This document shows, in pieces, positions 29,239 through 37,464 of a stretch of 64,000 nt of DNA (position 1 is the stretch's first letter; every line of letters starts with the position of its first letter). The notes below the pieces were generated by a model. That model saw nothing but the letters and a program-made list of their open reading frames with translations. It did not search any database and was not told where the DNA came from. Both the position numbers and the translations under genes were made by a program. The stretch covers positions 1 through 64,000 of the forward strand of contig JBBPII010000006.1 in assembly GCA_038040385.1 (NCBI GenBank), read 5' to 3'. The stretch comes from Gilichinskyi gelida (GTDB lineage Bacteria; Acidobacteriota; Thermoanaerobaculia; Gp7-AA8).

Positions 29239-29742
29239 ATGCGGCACGCGCCTCCGGCCCGCCTCCGGCCGTACGAACGTCTGCACGTCGTCCCCATCAC
29301 GCTCCGCGTCGCGCGTGCGTACGTGACAGCCACCCACCGCCATCTGCGCGCACCCGCGGGAGGCAAGGTCGCGATCGCCGTCGCCGATCCGGGCGGCAGT
29401 GTCCGCGGCGTCGCAATCCTCGGCCGACCGGTCGCACGCCAGCTCGACACCGGCACCGCCATCGAAGTGACCCGCGTCGCAACGGATGGCTGTCCGAACG
29501 CCTGCTCGGCGCTCTATGGCGCTGCGCGCAGGATCGCGCGCGAACTCGGGTACGCCCAAGTCGTCACCTACACGCGTGCGGATGAAGCAGGAACGAGCCT
29601 GCGCGCCGCAGGATGGACCGCTGTCCAGATCACGCGCGGCGGGATGTGGCATCGGTCGGGGCGACCGCGACGAAGGAGCGCCGCAGAAGGCGTGAAACGG
29701 CGATGGGCCGTCGATCTGACCAGTACCGCCTTCGCAGCATGA
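29239..29742 (+). CDS. XF1762-family acyltransferase-like protein
   Basis: 167 residues. The pattern 'HVVPITLRVARAYVTATHRHLRAPAGGKVAIAV', 'VRGVAILGRPVARQLD', 'EVTRVATDG' and 'ACSALYGAARRIARELGY' fits the XF1762 family, a GNAT-like fold common on phages and mobile elements. Substrate unknown. It overlaps the integrase start as ATGA. Confidence 0.75.
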   Translation: MRHAPPARLRPYERLHVVPITLRVARAYVTATHRHLRAPAGGKVAIAVADPGGSVRGVAILGRPVARQLDTGTAIEVTRVATDGCPNACSALYGAARRIARELGYAQVVTYTRADEAGTSLRAAGWTAVQITRGGMWHRSGRPRRRSAAEGVKRRWAVDLTSTAFAA

Positions 29743-30935
29743 GCATGCACGGAGGGCTACAACCGGCAGGTGAGGCGCCGCGACCGAATCCCGTGGGGCA
29801 GGCGGAACTCGCCCTCCTCGTCCAGCAAGTCCTCAGCGCGATGCGTGGCGGACACGCTGGGGCCGGAACGTTACCGTTCCAATTCCCATCGCTTCAGCAC
29901 TTGGACGAGCGTGTCACCGCCGTCATCGCACGGGCGCTCAACGTCGAAGGGCTGTCGCAGAAGAGCATCCGCGCGTGGCGCGCGGCGTACCGCCAGTTCC
30001 GGACGTACCTCGTTGAGATGGCGAGCGAGGGTGCATTCCTCGACGGGCAGCTCCCCGTCCAGCAGCGCGTGCTCGAAGGATGGATCGGATGGTTCCGGAC
30101 GCGCGGCGTAAACCACACGACCGTGAACTCGTACTGGCGCGCGTTGCACGCGGTGTTCGTGCGCATCGGCCGGCAGGATGGCGTGCTCGACCCGACGGGC
30201 TTCGTCGAGACACCGAAGCCCGGACGCACGCTGCCGAAGTTCCTCACGCGTGACGCGCTCGAGCAGGTGTTCCGGTTCGTCCGAAACTTCCAGTGGCGCG
30301 GCGGTGAGTTCGCCCAGGTACGCAATGTGGCGCTCATCGCCGTCATGGCGCTCGGTGGGTGTCGACTCGGCGAAGTGCTCCAGCTGGACATGGCCGACGT
30401 CAACTGCACGGCGCGCACGATCTTCATCAAGAAAGGCAAGGGACCGCGTGGCGGGAAGCAGCGCGTCGTCATCATGCCCCCCGCGCTCGCCGGCGCCTTG
30501 GCGGCATACCTCGCCCTCCGCGCGCGCCGCCAGGCCGGGACGCCGCAAGTCTTCGTTTCGGTCGACGGCGATCTGCCCATCTCGGAGATCACCGTGCGCC
30601 GTCTCTGCGCGGTCATCACGGAGAAGACGAAGATCCACGTTGCACCGCACCGTCTGCGCCATACCTGCGCGACGCTCATGCGGCAGGAGGGGATCTCCGA
30701 CCGCCTCAGCATGGATCAACTCGGCCACTCGCGGCTCGACGTGCTGCAACGGTATTCGCACGTCGTAGCCGGAGAACGGCAGCAGGCACTCGCGCACTTC
30801 GCGACGGACATCCTCGGTGGCGGCGCGCAGGACGCGAACTTTGACGTTCCCCTCAACTTGCACGCTCCGCTCTTCGAGGGTATGACGGAGGGGCCAGTCG
30901 TCGAGGTTCCGACCGACCAAGTTACGCCTCCGTAA
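29739..30935 (+). CDS. tyrosine recombinase / integrase
   Basis: 398 residues; the start at 29739 overlaps the previous stop (ATGA). A SAM-like core-binding domain lies at about 55-150. The catalytic domain has Arg (LGGCRLGEVLQ), Lys in a 'IKKGKGPRGGKQR' turn, 'HRLRHTCATLM', 'LGHSRLDVLQRYSH' and the Tyr nucleophile in the last. It ends about 80 bases before the tRNA-Asp fragment, the usual distance between an integrase gene and its attachment site, so it most likely moves an element that used tRNA-Asp. Confidence 0.9.
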   Translation: MSMHGGLQPAGEAPRPNPVGQAELALLVQQVLSAMRGGHAGAGTLPFQFPSLQHLDERVTAVIARALNVEGLSQKSIRAWRAAYRQFRTYLVEMASEGAFLDGQLPVQQRVLEGWIGWFRTRGVNHTTVNSYWRALHAVFVRIGRQDGVLDPTGFVETPKPGRTLPKFLTRDALEQVFRFVRNFQWRGGEFAQVRNVALIAVMALGGCRLGEVLQLDMADVNCTARTIFIKKGKGPRGGKQRVVIMPPALAGALAAYLALRARRQAGTPQVFVSVDGDLPISEITVRRLCAVITEKTKIHVAPHRLRHTCATLMRQEGISDRLSMDQLGHSRLDVLQRYSHVVAGERQQALAHFATDILGGGAQDANFDVPLNLHAPLFEGMTEGPVVEVPTDQVTPP

Positions 30936-31013
30936 CCTATCGCATGCTGGCGTCAAACGGCAAAAACAGGGCTTCAGGAAGCGAATAGTGGAGCACGGGC
31001 GCCCGAGAGGGCA

Positions 31014-31059
31014 CCTGTCACGCGGAAGGTCGCGGGTTCGAGTCCCGTCATCCCCGCCA
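31014..31059 (+). other. 3' fragment of a tRNA-Asp(GTC) gene, putative attachment site
   Basis: The sequence from CCTGTCAC through GCGGAAGG, a T-arm (GCGGG-TTCGAGT-CCCGT), acceptor 3' strand CATCCCC, discriminator G and CCA matches the 3' half of a tRNA-Asp. The 5' strand of the anticodon stem should read TCCGC but reads GGCAC, and no 5' acceptor strand (GGGG-) exists upstream. By polarity this is the right-hand, displaced end of an element lying to its left, with the adjacent recombinase at 29739-30935. Confidence 0.7.
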
Positions 31060-31094
31060 AGCTCACACAAACCGCTTCCACAAGAGGTTTCCGC

Positions 31095-31138
31095 CGTAGA
31101 CGCCAGCGAGAGGGTTCCACCCCTCGCGAGCGTCTACG
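31095..31138. repeat. 9-bp inverted repeat with inner stem, beside tRNA-Asp attachment fragment
   Basis: CGTAGACGC (31095-31103) and GCGTCTACG (31130-31138) form a perfect stem. GCGAG (31106-31110) and CTCGC (31123-31127) extend it inward. It lies between the tRNA-Asp remnant and the second recombinase gene. It may be an integrase or excisionase binding site, or an operator for the downstream recombinase. Confidence 0.5.
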
Positions 31139-31201
31139 CGGTGCACGTAACCGATCGGGTCGAAACGTCGGGGAATGGCGCATCCATAACCCCTTTCTCT
31201 C

Positions 31202-32245
31202 ATGTTTCCCCGTTCCAAATCGCGACCTTCTACGCGGGGGGTCGCCGGACGACCGTCTCCCGCTGCGCAGGTGGTCACGGAGCTCCCGGCCGATGCGGCC
31301 GTTTTCCGCTTCCAGACGCTGGAAGATGTCGATCTCCGCTTTGCGGAGTTCCTTGAGCACGCCGAGTTCGCCCTCGGCCATAGCCGCGATTCCGTCCGTG
31401 GCTACAAAGGAACCTACGGCAACTTCCGGAGGTTCCTCAAGGCGCACGCGAACGTGCCACTCCCTGCGCGGCTCTGCGACATCGAGGGCTGGATCTCGTG
31501 GAACCGGAAGCGCGACGGCCAGAAGCCGTTGTCTTCGGTCACGATCAACACGTACTACCGGCAACTCCGGCCGTTCTTCCGTGACCTCGACGCGCGGGAC
31601 GGCATCCCGAACCCGTTCGACACCGTCCCGCCGCCGCGCCTCCCGAAGCAGCGGCTCCCGAAGGCACGCACGTTTCAGGAGTGTCAGCAGATCCTCGCGA
31701 CCGCCGAGCACCACGATTGGCTGAACGCGTTCGAGCGCTGGCGGGCGGTCGCGATCCTCGGGCTCTTCCTCTATGCGGGACTCCGCAAGGGCGAGGTTCT
31801 GCGCCTCGGGTTCAGCCATGTGAATCTGCAAGACGCGACCATCTTTATCGCGAGCGGTAAAGGCGAACGAGACCGCGTCGTGACGATGGCGCCCGAACTG
31901 CGGACGATCCTCGCGCGCTACATCGGCGAGCGTCGTTTGCGCTTCCGCGACACGGCTGGCCCGGCATTCATCACGTCCACGCAGACACGGCAGGGGATCT
32001 CTGAGACGAGCCTGCGCCGGATCATTCGAAAGGTCCGCGCCGCGTCCGGGATCGCCTTCTCGATGCACAGCCTCCGGCACTCGTTCATCACGACGCTGCT
32101 CAACAACGGCACGCCGATCCACGTCGCGCAGCACCTCGCCGGACACTCGAAGATCACCACCACGGCCGGCTACCTCGCCCTCACGGACGGCGATCTACGC
32201 CGCGAGATCCAGAAGATGTCGTTCCGTACCCGCCGCGCAGCATGA
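31202..32245 (+). CDS. tyrosine recombinase / integrase
   Basis: 347 residues. A core-binding domain at about 40-130 precedes the catalytic domain with Arg (YAGLRKGEVLRL), 'SGKGERDRVV', 'HSLRHSFITTLL', 'LAGHSKITTTAGYLAL' (nucleophile Tyr in the last). The first 25 residues are low complexity and no Shine-Dalgarno precedes ATG 31202, so the true start may be downstream. It is not a close duplicate of the recombinase at 29739. The ATGA overlap with the next gene implies an operon. Confidence 0.88.
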   Translation: MFPRSKSRPSTRGVAGRPSPAAQVVTELPADAAVFRFQTLEDVDLRFAEFLEHAEFALGHSRDSVRGYKGTYGNFRRFLKAHANVPLPARLCDIEGWISWNRKRDGQKPLSSVTINTYYRQLRPFFRDLDARDGIPNPFDTVPPPRLPKQRLPKARTFQECQQILATAEHHDWLNAFERWRAVAILGLFLYAGLRKGEVLRLGFSHVNLQDATIFIASGKGERDRVVTMAPELRTILARYIGERRLRFRDTAGPAFITSTQTRQGISETSLRRIIRKVRAASGIAFSMHSLRHSFITTLLNNGTPIHVAQHLAGHSKITTTAGYLALTDGDLRREIQKMSFRTRRAA

Positions 32246-32772
32246 GCCGACTACATTCCGACTGGCGCGAGACGCCCGTCGACGCGCTCCCCCCGCGGTA
32301 CTACACCCGCATCGAGGGGGCGGCCACCGGCGCCTACCGGGAGCTGCTGGAGCCTCCCGCGCTCGATGCGATCACGCGGCTCTCGCTCGTGCGCCAGATC
32401 GAGGGATTCCGCGCCATGGCGCGCCTGCATGCACCCGGTGACGGCTGGCACTACCTCCCCTCGCGCGCGGAGTACGTCTACAACGGCTCCTACTGGTTCG
32501 GGACGCTCGCCACGTCCGAAGGCCCCGTCCTCGCGAACGTCCTCGACCTCTGCCGCGAACTCGGGATCAGCTACGCCGCGCTGTACCGCTCCGCATACCC
32601 GGATGAGGGCCGCTCCGTGCCGAAGGTCGCCAGGGAAGACCGCGACATGCGCACCCGTCCTGCGACGCTCAAGGACGCGCGCAAGGTGCTCGCCGACCTC
32701 GAATCCGTGAACTACCATTCGCTCCGTGGAGCGCTCGAAGACGCGCTCCGGAAGCGGCACATCCCGACGTAG
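32242..32772 (+). CDS. hypothetical protein coupled to integrase
   Basis: 176 residues starting ATGA on the integrase stop. The sequence is globular, with several Tyr/Trp positions (GDGWHYLPSRAEYVYNGSYWFGTLA) and a helical C-terminus. No known domain recognised. Tight coupling to the recombinase suggests a recombination or element-maintenance accessory, by analogy with other integrase operons. Confidence 0.6.
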   Translation: MSRLHSDWRETPVDALPPRYYTRIEGAATGAYRELLEPPALDAITRLSLVRQIEGFRAMARLHAPGDGWHYLPSRAEYVYNGSYWFGTLATSEGPVLANVLDLCRELGISYAALYRSAYPDEGRSVPKVAREDRDMRTRPATLKDARKVLADLESVNYHSLRGALEDALRKRHIPT

Positions 32773-33239
32773 TGGTCCGCATGTTCTCCCAGCTCCTCAC
32801 GCCTACCCCCACCATGAAGCATCACTATCCTCGCTCCCCATTCGTTCGTCTCATCGCCCTTGGACTCTGCAAGGGCACGCCGGTCGCCGATCTCCGTGAG
32901 GGAGACACGCTCGTCTGGAATTGGGGCGTGCGGTCCGTGATCGTGAAGATCGAGCGGACGAAGTCCGGCACCTCCGCGGTCCTCACGACGCGATCGTCAG
33001 ACGGTGCCGAGCTCCGGCCGCAACGCAAAGCCCTCTCGACCCTCGTCGTGCTCACCGCGTGCGGCGGCGGCTGTGTCGCTGATCCTGCACAACCGACGAG
33101 CTGCGCGCGGTGCGGCCGAACGATCGCGGGCGCGCGGGCGCTGCCGATTGTGACGATCCGCGGCAAGCGGTACTACCAAGACGATCGGCTGCGGGAGTAT
33201 CGCGCCGTCGATAACCCCCATGAGCGGCTACCGCTGTAG
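32772..33239 (+). CDS. hypothetical protein with C-terminal zinc ribbon
   Basis: Up to 155 residues from GTG 32772 (one base overlap with the previous stop); ATG 32781 or ATG 32814 are alternatives. The middle is basic and Ser/Thr-rich. The C-terminal third has 'CGGGC' and 'TSCARCGR', a likely zinc site, followed by 'GKRYYQDDRLREY'. Third gene of the integrase operon. The 248 bases after it hold no clear gene. Confidence 0.5.
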   Translation: MVRMFSQLLTPTPTMKHHYPRSPFVRLIALGLCKGTPVADLREGDTLVWNWGVRSVIVKIERTKSGTSAVLTTRSSDGAELRPQRKALSTLVVLTACGGGCVADPAQPTSCARCGRTIAGARALPIVTIRGKRYYQDDRLREYRAVDNPHERLPL

Positions 33240-33487
33240 CTCGCCACGGGCTAGAGGCGTGGGCCGCCCGTTGTCGCGTCAGGACGCCGCAGATGGTCCG
33301 ATGCAACGATGAGCGGAACTCGCCTCCTGGCCCCGAATTGACGAGCGGCCGGAAGACGTGGAGAGCGCTGCGAGCCGCACGGTACCCCGCGCCGTGGCCT
33401 CGTTGACGCCCCTCCGCCGGCCGGTGTCCGAATGGCTGAGGTAGGGAAAAGATCCGTGCGCGACCCTCCATACAGTTAGGAGGATCC

Positions 33488-34783
33488 ATGTTCGACAGAA
33501 AAGCGCCTCGAATCCTGCTGTTGCTCTCCCTCATCGGTGCAGTTGGATGTGGCACGACAGCACGCCCTGGAGAAGAGGCGAGGCCGCTGTACTCGATCGT
33601 AGCGGTGGACCTGTTGGCGGCAAATCAGCCAGCCGTCTCCGAGGAGCGCCCCTCTCAAGTTCGCCAGATCGCTGTCAATTTTGATGTCCTTGCCTTTGGG
33701 AGCGGGTCGGGTGGCCCTCTGCTTCGAACGGTCGAATTGCCGCTGCCGGACCGCCCGGCGATCACCGCGCAGATCCGGCGAGGGCCTTGGCGCCCGAGAA
33801 GTTTCGTCTGGTCGGGGACTGTCGAGAATGAAATCGACAGCGATGTGGTCCTCAGTCAAGTCGCGGAATCGTTGGCCGGTTCAATCCGTATCGGCACCCA
33901 GCTCTACAGCATCGGTAGGGACGAGAGCGGTCACGTTGTGCGAATGATCGACGATAGTGAGTTTCCTACCGAGGATGCACCGAGCGCGAACTTGACGCCG
34001 GAGGAGGAGTCCCCGCTCGACGAGCCTGCGGTAGAGGTAAAGGACGATGGCTCAGTGATTGATGTGCTTGTCTGCTATACACCTGCAGCGCGCGGCAACC
34101 TTACCGCTGCAGACATGCAGGCGTTCGTGGAAACGGCGGTTGAGAGTACGAACCGCGTCTACGCTAACAGCGGCGTGCGACCTCGGCTGCGACTTGTTGG
34201 AGCGGCGTCAGAGATCTTCTACGACGAGAACGGATCAATCGGATCGCACTCGGACTGGTGGGATGCCGTGCTCGACCGGCTTACCGCAACGAACGATGGG
34301 TTCATGGATCAAGCACACAGCTGGCGCGATGAGTACGGAGCCGATGAAGTCGTCCTGCTCGTTCGCCGCGGGGACTACTGCGGCATCGCCAATCAGATGC
34401 GGACCATGTCCACAGCCTTCAAGAATCGTGCGTTCGCAGTTGTCTCAAAAGGTTGCGCGATCGACAACTTCACCTTTGGTCATGAGCTTGGGCACAACAT
34501 GGGGGCCTGTCATGACCGTGGGGCGTCCCAACAGTGCAGAGGTGTCGATGACTACTCGCACGGACACATCGTTCCCACCAAGTATCGGACCGTGATGGCA
34601 TACCGGTGCGTACCGGCAGACCGACCTTGCCCAAAAACCGGAAATTTCTCGAACCCCGGTGTGATCGTCGATGGCAGCGCCACGGGGGTCGGCGCGGGAC
34701 AAAGCAATTCGGCAGACAATGCGCGAACGCTCAACAACACCGCTGCTACCGTAGCGAAGTTTCGAGCGAGCAAGTCTCCTTAA
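33488..34783 (+). CDS. secreted metzincin (reprolysin-like) metallopeptidase lipoprotein
   Basis: 431 residues with a strong ribosome site (GGAGGATCC then ATG). The signal peptide ends in a lipobox-like Ala-Val-Gly-Cys near residue 21, so it is probably lipid-anchored. An N-terminal propeptide-like domain is followed from about 190 by an M12-type catalytic domain with the zinc motif HELGHNMGACHD (His332, Glu333, His336, His342) and a downstream Met-turn 'TVMAYRC'. Several Cys in the C-terminal half suggest disulfides. Base composition is lower in GC than its neighbours, pointing to recent transfer. Natural substrate unknown. Confidence 0.85.
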   Translation: MFDRKAPRILLLLSLIGAVGCGTTARPGEEARPLYSIVAVDLLAANQPAVSEERPSQVRQIAVNFDVLAFGSGSGGPLLRTVELPLPDRPAITAQIRRGPWRPRSFVWSGTVENEIDSDVVLSQVAESLAGSIRIGTQLYSIGRDESGHVVRMIDDSEFPTEDAPSANLTPEEESPLDEPAVEVKDDGSVIDVLVCYTPAARGNLTAADMQAFVETAVESTNRVYANSGVRPRLRLVGAASEIFYDENGSIGSHSDWWDAVLDRLTATNDGFMDQAHSWRDEYGADEVVLLVRRGDYCGIANQMRTMSTAFKNRAFAVVSKGCAIDNFTFGHELGHNMGACHDRGASQQCRGVDDYSHGHIVPTKYRTVMAYRCVPADRPCPKTGNFSNPGVIVDGSATGVGAGQSNSADNARTLNNTAATVAKFRASKSP

Positions 34784-34929
34784 TGATCGCCCCGGCGCTG
34801 CCGGGCAAGATCAGCATGTCGGCGAGGAGCGTCGACACGATGCATTCGGGTCCTGCGGCGTGGCGTAGATGCTCATTGGAGCGACGTCATCTCTGGCAGG
34901 AGGAGGGCGAGACGCGGCATGTCGGACGG

Positions 34930-35157
34930 CTAGTTCGTGCTCGCCGCCTCTTCGATGACTTCAAGCAATGCAAGCATGCGATGAGCTGCGCTCTGCAGCC
35001 GATCGATCTCGTCGGCGCACGCAGTCCGGTCGCGCACCTCGGAAACATCTGCTTCCACGGCTTCTCGCATCGATCCAGCAGTGGAGATCGCATCGCCGAT
35101 CAGGAGGCGGAGACGTGTCTGTCGCACGCGGCATTCTTCCACACGGCTGTGGCTCAC
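34930..35157 (-). CDS. small helical hypothetical protein
   Basis: 75 residues, overlapping the upstream membrane-protein stop as ATGA. Mostly one or two amphipathic helices (AVEADVSEVRDRTACADEIDRLQ...). With the three-helix membrane gene it forms a two-gene unit; a phage-type lysis accessory is possible but unsupported by motifs. Confidence 0.45.
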   Translation of the reverse strand: MSHSRVEECRVRQTRLRLLIGDAISTAGSMREAVEADVSEVRDRTACADEIDRLQSAAHRMLALLEVIEEAASTN

Positions 35158-35420
35158 GACGGATCGCGCTTGCGTCCGGCGACAGCGACCATCATGCCGA
35201 GGATGCCGGCGAGAACACCAAGCGCGACGTCGCCCGCCGCACGCTCAAGCAACGCAGGGTGCTTCAGGAGATATCCCGTGGTGATGACGCCGAGCGCTGC
35301 TGCAGCGACAGCAGCGACTAAGCGGAGGTGGCGTTCGGTGGATTCGCGCACCACCGTGAGGTAGACGAAGCACATCCCGGCGAGTCCGAACGCGAGCGCG
35401 AGAACGAGGTCAGTAGCCAT
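35154..35420 (-). CDS. small membrane protein, three predicted helices
   Basis: 88 residues with hydrophobic segments at about 3-24, 33-52 and 62-82 and a short basic tail. Size and topology resemble class I holins, but many small membrane proteins share this. It is translationally coupled to the 75-residue gene downstream. It lies divergently about 140 bases from the J-domain gene. Confidence 0.5.
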   Translation of the reverse strand: MATDLVLALAFGLAGMCFVYLTVVRESTERHLRLVAAVAAAALGVITTGYLLKHPALLERAAGDVALGVLAGILGMMVAVAGRKRDPS

Positions 35421-35557
35421 GCACCCAACAGTACAGATCGAGACCGGTTTCGAATTGACTGTGGAATCGTGAATTGCGCTAAACCCGCTTGTCTATCGCC
35501 GATTTAGCAGTCGTCTGCAAATTCGGGCTCGCGGCCGGTCGCTACGCTGCGAAACGC

Positions 35558-36280
35558 ATGGATCGCGCCCAAGCCTGCCGAACTCTCGGCGTCCGATCTG
35601 GCGCAGCTCCGTCCGAGATTCGGCGCGCCTACCTGCGCTGTGCAAAGCGGATGCATCCCGACAAGCAACAGAACGTGGATAGCGCGCCATTTGTTCTCGC
35701 TCGACGTGCGTATGAGGTGTTGACCAAGCCTCAATCCACCGAGGGCGGGGCCGTGGAATCTCCCGGCTCGGTACATCCCGCACTCGTTCACGGCGTGAGC
35801 GTCGAGGGTGCCGCATTCGGAAACGGCATCTACCAGTTCACCATCGTCGGTTCGAGAGGCATCGCCACGGAGCTGGTACCGGTCCGAGAACCCCGGCGAC
35901 GTTTCGTCCGCGAGTTTGATCTGCTCCGCGCTCCGACGCGTCTTCGATCGAAGTTCCCATGGACCTGCATCGTGCTGCATGGACGCATCTACCCGGTCAT
36001 GCGAACGAGCAGCCGGTTTCTGGCTCTTGAGCTTCTCCATCTCGACAGGACCTCGGACGTGCCCTATGCGTTGCGGTCGAACAGCCGCTCGTGGCTCCTC
36101 CAGCGCGGGCCAGACGACTCGCTCGTTGCCCGGAACGAAGCAGGACAGCTAGTCAGACTCGCGGGCTACTCCGCGTTCAGCGACGCGTCGGGCGCGCTCC
36201 GGACGGTTGGCGTCCGCGTGTTCCCGCCCTTCGAAGTTCCGCTACGGCCTTGGTCGCCTTCCCCGCGCGCCGGCCTGTAG
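35558..36280 (+). CDS. J-domain protein with unknown C-terminal domain
   Basis: 240 residues. Residues 1-65 are a J domain ('ACRTLGVRSGAAPSEIRRAYLRCAKRMHPDKQ', HPD present), which would stimulate an Hsp70 ATPase. ATG 35558 is chosen because the J domain starts there; the frame also allows an ATG at 35489. The C-terminal 150 residues have no zinc-finger or DnaJ C-domain signature and may bind a specific client. No dnaK or grpE lies nearby. Confidence 0.75.
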   Translation: MDRAQACRTLGVRSGAAPSEIRRAYLRCAKRMHPDKQQNVDSAPFVLARRAYEVLTKPQSTEGGAVESPGSVHPALVHGVSVEGAAFGNGIYQFTIVGSRGIATELVPVREPRRRFVREFDLLRAPTRLRSKFPWTCIVLHGRIYPVMRTSSRFLALELLHLDRTSDVPYALRSNSRSWLLQRGPDDSLVARNEAGQLVRLAGYSAFSDASGALRTVGVRVFPPFEVPLRPWSPSPRAGL

Positions 36281-36478
36281 GCCATCGGCCCTGAAGCTAA
36301 GCTGTGCGCCCAGGGCCTACGTGCCGAAGCCGGGCGGCGCGTTGGCTGCCGCGACTAACGGGCCGCCGGCGGGAGCGAACTGCAGCCGACGTGACGCCGC
36401 GACGCTGGTGCTAGGCCGGTGCTAGGCCGAGGCGCTTCAGCGCCGGACCGAAGCCGGGCCGCAACAGCTTCAGATTCA
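36281..36478. other. GC-rich non-coding stretch left of the IS91-type unit
   Basis: No convincing open frame. It contains a tandem GGTGCTAGGCC (twice, at about 36408-36428) and a small hairpin (GGCGCTTCAGCGCC) just before the left inverted repeat. It probably belongs to the left end of the mobile unit. Confidence 0.35.
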
Positions 36479-36605
36479 AGTTGAACGAAGCCGCTGCGCG
36501 GCGCGCTCCGCGTTCTTGACTGTTTCTGGCCGTATCGCGATGCCGGCGCTCTGCACGTGAGCCCAGGGTGTCCACTGATCGGATCTCATTGAAAGGAGAT
36601 CCATC

Positions 36606-37457
36606 ATGGCCACCACTTCTTTGCGCGAACGGATGCTCATGGCCCTACGCATCCGCAACATGTCCCCTCGTACTGAACGCATCTACATCGACCTCGTTGC
36701 CCGCTTCGCCCTTCACTTCCACCGCTCGCCCGATCGCCTCGGGCTTCCCGAGATCGAGCAGTACCTGTTCTACCTCCGCGACACAAGGAAGGTCTCGTAC
36801 TGCTGGTTCAATCAATGCGTCTGCGCGCTCCGCTTCTTCTATCTCTACGTGATGGATCGTCCCGACCTGGTCATGCGCATTCCGTATGGCCGCCGCGAGC
36901 GGCATCTTCCAGTCGTTCTTTCCGTCGACGAGCTGGTCGCGTTCCTAGGCGCCGTCGGCCCCCTGCGTGATCGCGTACTGCTCACTGTCCTCTACTCGGC
37001 CGGTATTCGTCTCGGCGAGGTCTGCCGCCTCCGCGTCGAGGACATCGACTCCTCTCGCATGCTCCTGCGCATCCAGCAGGGCAAGGGCCATAAGGACCGT
37101 TTCGCTCCGCTCTCGCCTACGGCCCTCGATCTGCTTCGCCAGTGGTGGCGCGCCACCCGTCCCGCGGGGTTGTTGTTCCCCAACAAGAACGATTGCGCGC
37201 GTTCCATCTGTCCGGACACGGTCCAACGCGCCGTCAAGGTGGCTGCGCGCAAGGCTGGCATCACCAAGCGCATCTCGCCGCGTACTCTGCGCCACTCGTT
37301 CGCCACACACTTGATGGAACAGGGCACATCGATGCGCGTCATTCAGGTGCTCCTCGGCCACGCCCACAGCCGCACCACCGAGACCTACACGCACGTCTCG
37401 CCAGCTCAGGCGCGCAGTCCTCTGGATCGGATTCTCCCGCCGCCATCGATCGAGTGA
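36606..37457 (+). CDS. tyrosine recombinase of the IS91-type unit
   Basis: 283 residues, XerC/D- and integron-integrase-like, preceded by AAAGGAG. A core-binding domain at about 5-90, then Arg (YSAGIRLGEVCRL), 'QGKGHKDRFAPL', 'RTLRHSFATHLM', 'LLGHAHSRTTETYTHV' with the Tyr nucleophile. Such recombinases are often found next to IS91-family transposases; here the stop is only seven bases from the transposase start, so the two are co-expressed. Confidence 0.88.
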   Translation: MATTSLRERMLMALRIRNMSPRTERIYIDLVARFALHFHRSPDRLGLPEIEQYLFYLRDTRKVSYCWFNQCVCALRFFYLYVMDRPDLVMRIPYGRRERHLPVVLSVDELVAFLGAVGPLRDRVLLTVLYSAGIRLGEVCRLRVEDIDSSRMLLRIQQGKGHKDRFAPLSPTALDLLRQWWRATRPAGLLFPNKNDCARSICPDTVQRAVKVAARKAGITKRISPRTLRHSFATHLMEQGTSMRVIQVLLGHAHSRTTETYTHVSPAQARSPLDRILPPPSIE

Positions 37458-37464
37458 TCCTCGA

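Noticed and set aside
30990..31059. Intact tRNA-Asp gene
   Set aside because: The 5' anticodon strand mispairs at three of five positions and there is no 5' GGGG acceptor strand.
29871..31070. 399-residue minus-strand frame with 'DGTRTRDLPRDR'
   Set aside because: Antisense to the recombinase and a tRNA-derived artefact; no domain.
30974..32146. 390-residue minus-strand frame beginning over the tRNA-Asp fragment
   Set aside because: Antisense to the integrase; its 'TGLEPATFRVTG' part is the known artefact of reading a tRNA 3' end backwards.
36479..36600. Integron attC site
   Set aside because: GTTGAAC resembles an attC core, but the second core pair and the expected spacing could not be identified.
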